Assembly (NCBI GenBank): GCA_017694875.1
Contig: JADIMG010000096.1
Span: 1-43,822, forward strand
DNA from: Candidatus Gallipaludibacter merdavium
GTDB taxonomy: Bacteria > Bacteroidota > Bacteroidia > Bacteroidales > Paludibacteraceae
Direction: 5' to 3'
Length of the DNA: 43,822 nt
Shown: positions 8,642 through 15,772 of the stretch, piece by piece
Position numbering within the stretch: the stretch's first letter is position 1
Layout: each line of letters starts with the position of its first letter
Translations under genes and position numbers: made by a program
Notes under the pieces: model-generated
Databases searched by the model: none
Seen by the model: only the letters and a program-made list of their open reading frames with translations
Told to the model about the DNA's origin: nothing

Positions 8642-10306
8642 ATGGAAGAAAACAAGAAAAGCCTCAACTTTATTGAGGCAATTGTAGAGCAGGATTTGAA
8701 GGAAGGAAAGAATGGTGGACGTGTACAGACCCGATTCCCGCCAGAGCCGAATGGTTACCTGCATATCGGACATGCCAAGGCCATATGTATGGATTTTGGT
8801 ATTGCTCAGAAATATCATGGTATATGCAATCTCCGTTTTGATGACACCAATCCGGTAAAGGAAGATGTGGAGTATGTTGATTCCATCAAGGAAGATATTC
8901 AGTGGTTGGGTTATCAGTGGGCAAACGAATATTATGCTTCTGATTATTTCCAACAATTGTGGGATTTGGCAATACGCCTGATTAAGGACGGGAAGGCCTA
9001 TGTGGATGAGCAGTCGGCCGAACAGATAGCCCAACAGAAAGGTACTCCAACCCAACCGGGTATTGAGAGTCCGTACAGAAACAGACCGATTGAAGAGAAC
9101 CTGGAACTGTTTCAGAAAATGAACAGTGGAGAGGTGCCCGATGGTGCTATGGTTTTGCGTGCCAAGATTGACATGGCCTCGCCCAATATGCATTTCCGTG
9201 ACCCGATTATGTATCGTATCATCACTACGCATCCGCATCACAGAACCGGTACAAAGTGGAAAGCCTATCCTATGTACGACTATGCACATGGACAGTCTGA
9301 CTACTTTGAGGGCGTAACCCATTCCATTTGTACACTTGAATTTGTGGTGCACCGCCCATTGTATGATTGGTTCATCGACCAGTTTAAGGACAGTGATTAT
9401 CGTCCGCGCCAATACGAATTCAACCGTCTGAACATTACCTATACCGTAATGAGTAAGCGGAAAATGCTCCAGTTGGTGCAGGAAGGAGTGGTGGCAGGAT
9501 GGGATGACCCCCGAATGCCGACTATTTGTGGTCTGCGGCGTCGTGGATACACACCGGAGTCCATCCATGATTTTATTGACCGGATTGGCTATACAAAGGT
9601 GGAAGGCATAATAGATGTGGGATTGCTGGAACATGCCTGCCGTGAGGACCTTAAGCTCCGTACACCTCGTGTATGTGCCATCTTGAATCCAATCAAATTG
9701 ATTGTCAATAATTATCCGGAAGGACAAACCGAGCAACTGACAATTGAAAACAATCAGGATAATGAAGCACTGGGTACACGTGAGATGACTTTTGGACGTG
9801 AGCTTTACATAGAGCGTGATGATTTTATGGAGAACGCTCCAAAAAGCTTCTATCGTTTGTCAGAAGGACGCGAAGTACGACTCAAGGGAGCTTATATCGT
9901 ACTGTGCACTGGTTGCAAGAAAGATGCAGATGGTAATGTGGTGGAGGTATATTGTGACTACCTGCCAGATACAAAGAGTGGTATGCCAGGAAGCAACCGA
10001 AAAGTGAAAAGTACTATCAACTGGGTGGAAGTCAACTCGTGCGTAAATGCAGAGGTAAGATTGTATGACCGTTTGTTCAATGAAGAAAATCCAGCTTCTT
10101 ATGAAGGCGACTTCCATGATTTGTTGAATCCGGAATCACTTAAGGTAGTCAATAACTGTAAGGTGGAAGCGTGGCTGAAGAATGTTAAACCTTTGGATAA
10201 ATTCCAGTTCCAGAAGGTGGGTTATTTCTGTGTCGATAAGGACAGTACACCTGAGCATATTGTTTTCAACAGAACAGTCTCTCTCAAAGACAATTGGGCA
10301 AAATAA
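8642..10306 (+). CDS. glnS: Glutaminyl-tRNA synthetase
   Basis: The protein has 554 residues. It is a class I synthetase of the GlxRS group: RFPPEPNGYLHIGHAKA with the HIGH box at 41-44, LRFDDTNP, and VMSKRKM as the KMSKS equivalent. The C-terminal anticodon-binding beta-barrels (about 340-554) include the GlnRS-type stretch CDYLPDTKSGMPG. It charges tRNA-Gln directly. It sits at the end of the lpx cluster, 22 bases after lpxA, with trxA 35 bases downstream. A 378-codon open frame on the opposite strand (8600-9736) is a shadow. Confidence 0.95.
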   Translation: MEENKKSLNFIEAIVEQDLKEGKNGGRVQTRFPPEPNGYLHIGHAKAICMDFGIAQKYHGICNLRFDDTNPVKEDVEYVDSIKEDIQWLGYQWANEYYASDYFQQLWDLAIRLIKDGKAYVDEQSAEQIAQQKGTPTQPGIESPYRNRPIEENLELFQKMNSGEVPDGAMVLRAKIDMASPNMHFRDPIMYRIITTHPHHRTGTKWKAYPMYDYAHGQSDYFEGVTHSICTLEFVVHRPLYDWFIDQFKDSDYRPRQYEFNRLNITYTVMSKRKMLQLVQEGVVAGWDDPRMPTICGLRRRGYTPESIHDFIDRIGYTKVEGIIDVGLLEHACREDLKLRTPRVCAILNPIKLIVNNYPEGQTEQLTIENNQDNEALGTREMTFGRELYIERDDFMENAPKSFYRLSEGREVRLKGAYIVLCTGCKKDADGNVVEVYCDYLPDTKSGMPGSNRKVKSTINWVEVNSCVNAEVRLYDRLFNEENPASYEGDFHDLLNPESLKVVNNCKVEAWLKNVKPLDKFQFQKVGYFCVDKDSTPEHIVFNRTVSLKDNWAK

Positions 10307-10341
10307 ATAATTAATTATCTAACACTTAACAAAGAACGATT

Positions 10342-10656
10342 ATGGCACTAGAAATTACAGATGCTAATTACAAAGAACTTTTGAGCAGCGGAAAGCCAGT
10401 TGTTATCGACTTTTGGGCTCCATGGTGTGGACCATGTAAAATGGTTTCCCCCATCATTGACGAATTGGCTGCCGAATTTGAAGGTAAGGTCAATATTGGC
10501 AAGGTCAATGTAGATGACAACGATGATGTGAGCGCAGAATTTGGAATCAGAAATATCCCAACCATTTTGTTCTTCAAAAATGGACAATTGGTAGACAAAC
10601 AGGTGGGAGCTACGTCGAAAAGTGCTCTTGTCGAGAAAATCAACAAACTGCTTTAA
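10342..10656 (+). CDS. trxA: Thioredoxin
   Basis: The 104-residue protein covers one thioredoxin fold. The redox motif WCGPC lies at residues 28-32, and the cis-proline loop is in RNIPTILFF. There is no signal peptide, so it is the cytosolic disulphide reductant supplied by thioredoxin reductase. It follows glnS by 35 bases. The hairpin at 10683, part of a repeated element, lies 26 bases after the stop and would terminate the run. Confidence 0.96.
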   Translation: MALEITDANYKELLSSGKPVVIDFWAPWCGPCKMVSPIIDELAAEFEGKVNIGKVNVDDNDDVSAEFGIRNIPTILFFKNGQLVDKQVGATSKSALVEKINKLL

Positions 10657-10682
10657 TGTGGTTTGCTTTGGAAAAGATAGGG

Positions 10683-10849
10683 GGGCTGCATCAAAATTAC
10701 GGATTTTGATGCAGCCCTTTTAATATGTCAGAATATACAGGATGCAAGACACTGGAGGTGAAGGAGTTTACTAGGATAAATGACCGGCACAGAATTCTGC
10801 TGGCATCACAACAGGCCGTATAATAATGGTACCGTCGTCATTTTTTTTG
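10683..10849 (+). repeat. Dispersed hairpin-plus-tail repeat, copy 1 (left part is a terminator)
   Basis: A perfect 15-bp stem (10683-10697 with 10703-10717, loop TACGG) is followed by TTTT and then a tail. The tail contains TATGTCA, GATGCAAG, a GGTGAA-rich stretch, GAATTCTG (10792-10799) and ATGGTACCGTCGTCATTTTT. The same elements occur in the same order at 40661-40830, and the right half recurs at 37295-37377. The hairpin is placed to terminate trxA transcription. See findings for the comparison. Confidence 0.8.
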
Positions 10850-10924
10850 ATGTTCTGTCTCCGTATTGGAGTTGTCAGATTCAATAATAATCGGGGGCAA
10901 TATCGGAATAAATAAATGACTTAT

Positions 10925-10956
10925 ATTGTGATTACGTTCAAAATCAATTATCTTTG
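10925..10956 (+). promoter_or_regulatory. Promoter of DUF1599-DoxX-tpiA
   Basis: ATTG at 10925-10928 and TATCTTTG at 10949-10956 are 20 bases apart. Predicted transcription start is ~10963, so the TTG codon at 10954 cannot be the translation start. Confidence 0.7.
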
Positions 10957-10977
10957 CAACATAAAATGCTATGGGCT

Positions 10978-11532
10978 ATGAATTTGGAGAAGACTTCAAA
11001 GCAATATGACGATGTAATCAAAACCTGCCGCGACTTGTTTGTTAAAAAACTCAATGATTACGGGGCCTCATGGCGAATTTTGCGCCCCGTATCACTGACA
11101 GACCAAATCTTTATTAAGGCAAAGCGTATCCGTAGTATAGAAACTACGGGAAAATCTATGGTGGGAGATGACATGTATGGGGAGTTTGTAGCTATTGTCA
11201 ATTATGGAGTGATTGGACTGATTCAGTTGCAATATGGATGCGCCGATACCATCGACATGGATACCGAAACTGCATTGCACCTTTATGATGATTACATTCA
11301 GCAAGCCAAACAGCTGATGATGCGTAAGAATCATGATTATGGAGAAGCTTGGCGGGAAATGAGGGTAGAGTCTTATACAGACCTTATACTGACAAAAATT
11401 TGTCGGACAAAGCAAATCGAAGATCACGCTGGTATAACAATAGCCTCAGAGGGAATTGATGCCAATTATTTTGATATGATAAATTATGCAGTCTTTGCAT
11501 TGATTCGCCATAATGAAAGCATGGTAAAATAA
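10978..11532 (+). CDS. DUF1599 domain protein with internal duplication
   Basis: From ATG 10978 the protein has 184 residues; ATG 10966 is possible but lies almost at the predicted transcription start. Two similar halves are visible. The first has LFVKKLNDYGASWRILRP and LTDQIFIKAKRIRSIE. The second has LMMRKNHDYGEAWREMRV and YTDLILTKICRTKQIED. Each ends in a similar helix (FVAIVNYGVIGLIQLQ, YFDMINYAVFALIRHN). This matches DUF1599, an all-alpha family of unknown function. It is the first gene of an operon with the DoxX fusion (19 bases away) and tpiA. Confidence 0.85.
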   Translation: MNLEKTSKQYDDVIKTCRDLFVKKLNDYGASWRILRPVSLTDQIFIKAKRIRSIETTGKSMVGDDMYGEFVAIVNYGVIGLIQLQYGCADTIDMDTETALHLYDDYIQQAKQLMMRKNHDYGEAWREMRVESYTDLILTKICRTKQIEDHAGITIASEGIDANYFDMINYAVFALIRHNESMVK

Positions 11533-11551
11533 TCACTTAAAACAATTTATT

Positions 11552-12676
11552 ATGAAAGAAAAATCACTGAATGTAATTACCGCAATTGCGAGAACCATTT
11601 TTGGGGCTGTATGTATCTTTTCGGGCTTTGTGAAAGCAATTGATCCGCTGGGAACGGCCTATAAAATTGAGGACTATCTTAATGCATTCGGTGGAATCTT
11701 TCCTAATTTTACGTGGATTGCCTTGCCTGCGTCCATTGCACTTTCCATGTTTGAATTTGCTTTAGGATGTTCCCTGTTGTTCAATCTGAAACACAAACTG
11801 ACTTCATGGCTGGCTTTCATCTTCATGCTTTTCATGACAGCTCTTACATTATACATAGCCCTGGAAAATCCCGTATCTGACTGTGGATGTTTCGGGGATG
11901 CCATTGTACTCGATAATTGGACCACATTCTATAAGAACATCGTATTGCTGGCTTTGGCCATCTGGTTGGTTGCCACACAGCGTTATGCAAAAACATGGTT
12001 TGTCAATTGGGTGGAGTGGACTGGTATGGCATTCTTCTGTCTGGTCAGTATAGTGATTTCTATTGTTTGTCTGTGTCACTTGCCTTTTATGGATTTTCGT
12101 CCATACAAGGTAGGTACTGACATAGAGAAAAGCATGGAAATACCCGAAGGCGCTCCTGCCGATGAATATCACATTACTTTTATCTATGAAAAAGACGGAC
12201 ACCAGCAGGAATTTACTTTGGAGAACTATCCGAAGGATGATTCCACATGGACCTTTGTTGACCAAAAGTCTGTATTGGTAAAACAGGGATATGTACCGCC
12301 AATTCATGACTTTTCCATTACGGATGCCAATTTTGATGATATCACCTATGATGTTCTCGATTACGAAGGATACACGATTCTGGCCATTATGTACGATTTG
12401 GAAAAAACCAATATCAAGCAGGCACAACGTTTGAACCAGTTATATACGGATGCACAGCAGAAAGGTTATATGTTTTATGCCTTGACTGGATCTGAATCAA
12501 CAATTGTCGATGAGTTTGTGGAGCAGACCGGAGCGGAATATCCATTTTGTGGAACAGACCCAATTACACTTAAAACCATTGTTCGTGCTAATCCGGGCAT
12601 AGTATTGCTGAAAGATGGGGTAATTGTCGGAAAGTGGAATATGCGTGACGTGAAAAACGATAAGATTTTTAGGTAA
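11552..12676 (+). CDS. DoxX/MauE-like membrane protein with thioredoxin-like C-terminus
   Basis: This 374-residue protein has an N-terminal membrane domain of about four helices (residues 8-160) resembling DoxX/MauE. It includes the Cys-rich loop SDCGCFGDA near residue 110. A further helix (about 152-172) leads to a soluble part. The soluble part (about 240-374) resembles a thioredoxin/TlpA fold but has no CxxC; only one Cys (EYPFCGTDP) is seen. I believe it corresponds to the group named after B. thetaiotaomicron BT_3928, from memory. The role is unknown; quinone-linked or redox-accessory functions are guesses from the MauE resemblance. tpiA starts 29 bases downstream. Confidence 0.8.
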   Translation: MKEKSLNVITAIARTIFGAVCIFSGFVKAIDPLGTAYKIEDYLNAFGGIFPNFTWIALPASIALSMFEFALGCSLLFNLKHKLTSWLAFIFMLFMTALTLYIALENPVSDCGCFGDAIVLDNWTTFYKNIVLLALAIWLVATQRYAKTWFVNWVEWTGMAFFCLVSIVISIVCLCHLPFMDFRPYKVGTDIEKSMEIPEGAPADEYHITFIYEKDGHQQEFTLENYPKDDSTWTFVDQKSVLVKQGYVPPIHDFSITDANFDDITYDVLDYEGYTILAIMYDLEKTNIKQAQRLNQLYTDAQQKGYMFYALTGSESTIVDEFVEQTGAEYPFCGTDPITLKTIVRANPGIVLLKDGVIVGKWNMRDVKNDKIFR

Positions 12677-12705
12677 TAAAAAAGATAACTAACTATTAAA
12701 AAAGT

Positions 12706-13461
12706 ATGAGAAAGAACATTGTCGCAGGTAACTGGAAAATGAACAAAACCCTGCAAGAAGGTGTAGCCTTGGCTACGGAATTGAAAGAAAAATTGTCGAA
12801 CGCAACTCCCAATTGTGAAGTGATTATCGGAACTCCGTTTATTCACTTGGCAACGGTGAGCGAATTGTTGAAGGATTCTGTTATTAAAGTTGCTGCCGAA
12901 AACTGCGCAGACAAAGAGAGTGGTGCATATACCGGTGAAGTAAGTGCCGCTATGGTAAAATCAACGGGAGCACAATATTGCATCTTGGGCCATAGTGAGC
13001 GCCGTGCTTATTATCATGAAACGTTTGATATCTTGCGTGAAAAGGTAAAACTTGCATTGGCTCATGATTTGAAACCAATCTTCTGTATTGGCGAAGTAAA
13101 GGAAGAACGCGAAGCAAATAAACAGAATGAAGTGGTTAAAGCTCAATTGGAGGGTTCTGTTTTCAATTTGTCAGCAGAAGAATTTTCTAACATTGTATTG
13201 GGCTATGAACCGGTTTGGGCTATCGGTACAGGTTTGACCGCCACACCGGAGCAGGCTCAGGAAATCCATGCCTATATACGTGGCTTGGTGGCAGAAAAAT
13301 ATGGCAAACAGATTGCAGAAGATTGCACAATCCTTTATGGAGGAAGCTGCAATGCCAAAAATGCAGCAGGATTGTTTGCTAATCCCGATATTGATGGTGG
13401 CCTTATTGGAGGAGCTTCTTTGAAAGCCGATGATTTCAAAGCTATCATTGATGCCTTTTAA
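12706..13461 (+). CDS. tpiA: Triose-phosphate isomerase
   Basis: The protein has 251 residues. TIM-barrel landmarks are all present: GNWKMNKT with the catalytic Lys, ILGHSERR with the catalytic His, [10 protein letters not shown] with the catalytic Glu, and [11 protein letters not shown] for the phosphate loop. It interconverts dihydroxyacetone phosphate and glyceraldehyde-3-phosphate in glycolysis. It is the last gene of the unit starting near 10963, and a strong hairpin terminator follows 24 bases after the stop. Confidence 0.98.
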   Translation: MRKNIVAGNWKMNKTLQEGVALATELKEKLSNATPNCEVIIGTPFIHLATVSELLKDSVIKVAAENCADKESGAYTGEVSAAMVKSTGAQYCILGHSERRAYYHETFDILREKVKLALAHDLKPIFCIGEVKEEREANKQNEVVKAQLEGSVFNLSAEEFSNIVLGYEPVWAIGTGLTATPEQAQEIHAYIRGLVAEKYGKQIAEDCTILYGGSCNAKNAAGLFANPDIDGGLIGGASLKADDFKAIIDAF

Positions 13462-13485
13462 TTCTCATTGGAATACATAATGTAA

Positions 13486-13520
13486 AAAAGGGCGGTTAGG
13501 AGTTTCCTAATCGCCCTTTT
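13486..13520 (+). terminator. Intrinsic terminator after tpiA
   Basis: A 16-bp stem pairs 13486-13501 with 13505-13520 (core GGGCGGTTAGG with CCTAATCGCCC, one G-T pair) around the loop GTT, ending in TTTT. Confidence 0.9.
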
Positions 13521-13777
13521 GGTTTTGCCCTCCCGATGGTTATGTTTTTTTGGTACGATTCGTTGCTGTGCAATCAGCAGAAGGCAGTTGTGTCTTTCAT
13601 GGAAACTAAATAAAAGAACGAATACTATTGCTTGCCGAAGATAACAATTTGTAATGGAATAGCCAAATTTTCTGTCAGAAAAACAACATAGAAAAAGAAA
13701 AGTGCAGATATATGTGATGAAAAGCATCCTAAAGGTAGCCAAGCGGATGGCTGAAACTGCAAATAAATCAGAGAAAA

Positions 13778-13808
13778 TTTCTCATTTCAAAACTCTTTGC
13801 TATATTTG
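13778..13808 (+). promoter_or_regulatory. Promoter of rubrerythrin gene
   Basis: TTTC at 13778-13781 (weak -33) and TATATTTG at 13801-13808 are 19 bases apart. Expected start is ~13815, about 22 bases before the ATG at 13837. Confidence 0.6.
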
Positions 13809-13836
13809 CGAACGAACACTTTAATGAAATAAGTTT

Positions 13837-14412
13837 ATGAAAACTATCAAAGGAACCCAAACCGAAAAAAATCTGATGACTTCTTTTGCCGGGGAGTCAC
13901 AGGCTCGCATGCGTTATACCTATTTTGCGAGTGTTGCAAAGAAAGAAGGCTATGAACAAATTGCGGCTATCTTTACCGAAACGGCTGATCAGGAAAAGGA
14001 ACATGCCAAACGTATGTTCAAGTATTTGGAAGGTGGCATGTGTGAAATCACTGCATCTTTTCCCGCTGGTGTAATTGGAACGACGGCCGACAATCTTTTG
14101 GCGGCAGCTAACGGAGAGAACGAAGAATGGACCGACCTTTATCCGGAATTTGCACGTGTTGCCGAAGAGGAAGGATTTCCCGAAATTGCTGCCATGTATC
14201 GAATGATTAGTGTGGCAGAGCAAGGACATGAAGAACGTTATCGGGCCTTCCTCCATAATATAGAGGCCAAAAGAGTGTTTGAAAAAGAAGGGGTCGTAAT
14301 TTGGCAATGTCGGAATTGCGGGTATATACATAAGGCAAAAGAGGCACCTAAAACCTGTCCGGCTTGCTTGCACCCGCAGTCCTATTTTGAAATAAAGAAG
14401 GAGAATTACTAG
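13837..14412 (+). CDS. rbr: Rubrerythrin
   Basis: The protein has 191 residues. The ferritin-like N-terminal domain (about 1-145) carries the di-iron pattern: Glu in [11 protein letters not shown], the [13 protein letters not shown] helix, [17 protein letters not shown] and [12 protein letters not shown]-terminal rubredoxin domain (about 150-191) has two Cys pairs, QCRNCGY and TCPACLHP, for one Fe(SCys)4 site. It reduces hydrogen peroxide to water in anaerobes. It is followed by a flavodiiron protein that handles oxygen. The junction between the two carries both a terminator and a promoter. Confidence 0.97.
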   Translation: MKTIKGTQTEKNLMTSFAGESQARMRYTYFASVAKKEGYEQIAAIFTETADQEKEHAKRMFKYLEGGMCEITASFPAGVIGTTADNLLAAANGENEEWTDLYPEFARVAEEEGFPEIAAMYRMISVAEQGHEERYRAFLHNIEAKRVFEKEGVVIWQCRNCGYIHKAKEAPKTCPACLHPQSYFEIKKENY

Positions 14413-14417
14413 TTTGG

Positions 14418-14450
14418 TTTTATCTATATGAAAGAAACTCCCTATCTTTG
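14418..14450 (+). promoter_or_regulatory. Promoter of flavodiiron gene, inside terminator loop
   Basis: TATCTTTG at 14443-14450 is a good -7 element; TTTT at 14418-14421 is a poor -33, 21 bases upstream. The -7 lies in the loop of the hairpin 14435-14463, so a new transcript (start ~14457) lacks the left arm. Confidence 0.6.
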
Positions 14451-14466
14451 CGGTGGGGAGTTTTTT
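14435..14466 (+). terminator. Intrinsic terminator after rubrerythrin
   Basis: An 8-bp stem, AAACTCCC (14435-14442) with GGGAGTTT (14456-14463), encloses a 13-base loop and runs into TTTTTT (14461-14466). Confidence 0.75.
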
Positions 14467-14499
14467 GCTCTACTGATTTCAACTTTTAAATATATATTT

Positions 14500-15684
14500 A
14501 TGAAAGCAAATCATGTTTGTGGAAAGATTTATCACATCGGTGTAAATGACCGACGGAAACCTTTGTTTGAAAATATGTGGCCTCTGCCGGGTGGGGTTGC
14601 TTATAATTCTTATTTGATTGCTGACCAGAAAACAGCGCTCCTCGATACGGTGGAGTTGGGAACTGGCGGGTCCTTTGCAGATGAAATCAAGCAATTGTTA
14701 GGAGGAAGAGAATTGGATTATCTGGTTGTAAACCACATGGAACCGGATCACTCGGGAGAAATAAAAAACATATTGGAAGCCTTTCCACATGTTACGGTGG
14801 TTGGAAATAAGTTTACATTAAAAATATTGCAAAATTATTGGGGGACTGTTCAGAATTTCCAGGAGGTGAAAGACGGGGAAGATTTACCCTTGGGACACCA
14901 TATCTTGCGCTTTGTCACTACTCCTATGGTACACTGGCCGGAATCTATGATGACTTACGACCTGACTGAAAATGTCCTGTTTGCTCAAGATGCTTTCGGA
15001 GCTTTCGGAACACTGGACGGAACTGTATTTGACGATCAGATAGATTTGCGGGATTATGAAACGGAGATGAGGCGCTATTATTCCAATATAGTAGGAAAAC
15101 ATAGCTTGCATGTGCAGAAGGCACTTGCTAAACTAAACGGCGTTTCTGTTTCCTGTATTTGTCCGTTACACGGTGTAATGTGGCGCAAAAATCCGGCTCA
15201 TGCCGTGGAGCTGTATGATAAATGGAGTCGCTATGAGGCTGAAAATGCTGTACTGGTTCTGTTTGCTTCCATGTATCACAATACGGAAGTGGTGGCCGAT
15301 TACATTGCCGGAAAAATTGTGGAGGAAGGTGTGAACAATGTACGTGTCTATGATGTGTCAAAAACGCATGTTTCTTATCTGATTAGTGAAGCATGGCGTT
15401 GCAAATCAATAGTATTGGGCAGTTGTGCCTATAATGGTGGAATGCATCCTATGATGGAACTTTTCTGCCGCGAAATGGAACATTATGGACTGAAAAATCG
15501 GCAATTGGCATTGTTTGGATCATACAGTTGGGGAGGCGGAGGTTTACGCGCACTACAGGGATTTGCCGATGGCATCGGTTGGGAAGCTTCTGCTGCTCCT
15601 GTGGAATTGGCTGGAAAACCTGATAATGATAAATTAAAACAGTTTGATCAGTTGGCAAAAGATGTTGTAGTGAAACTGAATTAG
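14500..15684 (+). CDS. fprA: Flavodiiron protein (FprA family A-type flavoprotein)
   Basis: From ATG 14500 the protein has 394 residues. The N-terminal metallo-beta-lactamase-like domain (about 1-250) holds the di-iron motif His79-x-Glu81-x-Asp83-His84 in NHMEPDHSG. Further ligands are probably the His in VHWPESMM, the Asp in FAQDAFGAFG and the His in CPLHGVMW. The C-terminal flavodoxin domain (about 255-394) binds FMN through FASMYHNTE. These proteins reduce O2 to water (or NO to N2O). The frame extends up to 14428, but the -7 element at 14443-14450 excludes that start. It forms an oxidative-stress pair with rubrerythrin. Confidence 0.94.
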   Translation: MKANHVCGKIYHIGVNDRRKPLFENMWPLPGGVAYNSYLIADQKTALLDTVELGTGGSFADEIKQLLGGRELDYLVVNHMEPDHSGEIKNILEAFPHVTVVGNKFTLKILQNYWGTVQNFQEVKDGEDLPLGHHILRFVTTPMVHWPESMMTYDLTENVLFAQDAFGAFGTLDGTVFDDQIDLRDYETEMRRYYSNIVGKHSLHVQKALAKLNGVSVSCICPLHGVMWRKNPAHAVELYDKWSRYEAENAVLVLFASMYHNTEVVADYIAGKIVEEGVNNVRVYDVSKTHVSYLISEAWRCKSIVLGSCAYNGGMHPMMELFCREMEHYGLKNRQLALFGSYSWGGGGLRALQGFADGIGWEASAAPVELAGKPDNDKLKQFDQLAKDVVVKLN

Positions 15685-15712
15685 GATATTTACAAACAAA
15701 ATGCTATATTTG
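15681..15712 (+). promoter_or_regulatory. Promoter of the Na+-dependent transporter gene
   Basis: TTAG at 15681-15684 (weak -33; it overlaps the fprA stop) and TATATTTG at 15705-15712 are 20 bases apart. Predicted start ~15719 falls within the left arm of the following hairpin. Confidence 0.6.
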
Positions 15713-15713
15713 T

Positions 15714-15757
15714 GCCCGAATATCTTTCTTTGTGATAGATGTTCGGGTGTTTTTTTT
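15714..15757 (+). terminator. Intrinsic terminator after fprA
   Basis: An 11-bp stem (15714-15724 with 15738-15748, core CCCGAA with TTCGGG) has a 13-base loop and is followed by a long T-run (15750-15757). It would stop fprA read-through. A transcript starting near 15719 loses about half of the left arm. Confidence 0.75.
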
Positions 15758-15772
15758 ATGTATAAAATGAAT

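Larger units (their letters stand above)
10657..10977. other. Intergenic region trxA to DUF1599
   Basis: This 321-base gap holds a terminator hairpin (10683-10717), the rest of repeat copy 1 (to about 10849) and the DUF1599 promoter (10925-10956). No convincing coding frame was seen. Confidence 0.7.
13462..13836. other. Intergenic region tpiA to rubrerythrin
   Basis: This 375-base gap holds the tpiA terminator (13486-13520) and the rubrerythrin promoter (13778-13808). Between them (about 13521-13777) I see no coding frame with good context, no repeat and no tRNA fold. Confidence 0.6.

Noticed and set aside
8600-9736. A 378-codon open frame on the minus strand opposite glnS
   Set aside because: It lies wholly antisense to a certain glnS gene, its product is His/Ile/Cys-rich with no recognisable domain, and no promoter or spacing supports it.
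13733-13775. A tRNA-like stretch (GGTAGCCAAGCGGATGGC)
   Set aside because: It recalls a D-arm, but no acceptor stem, anticodon arm or TPsiC loop (GTTCGA-type) follows.
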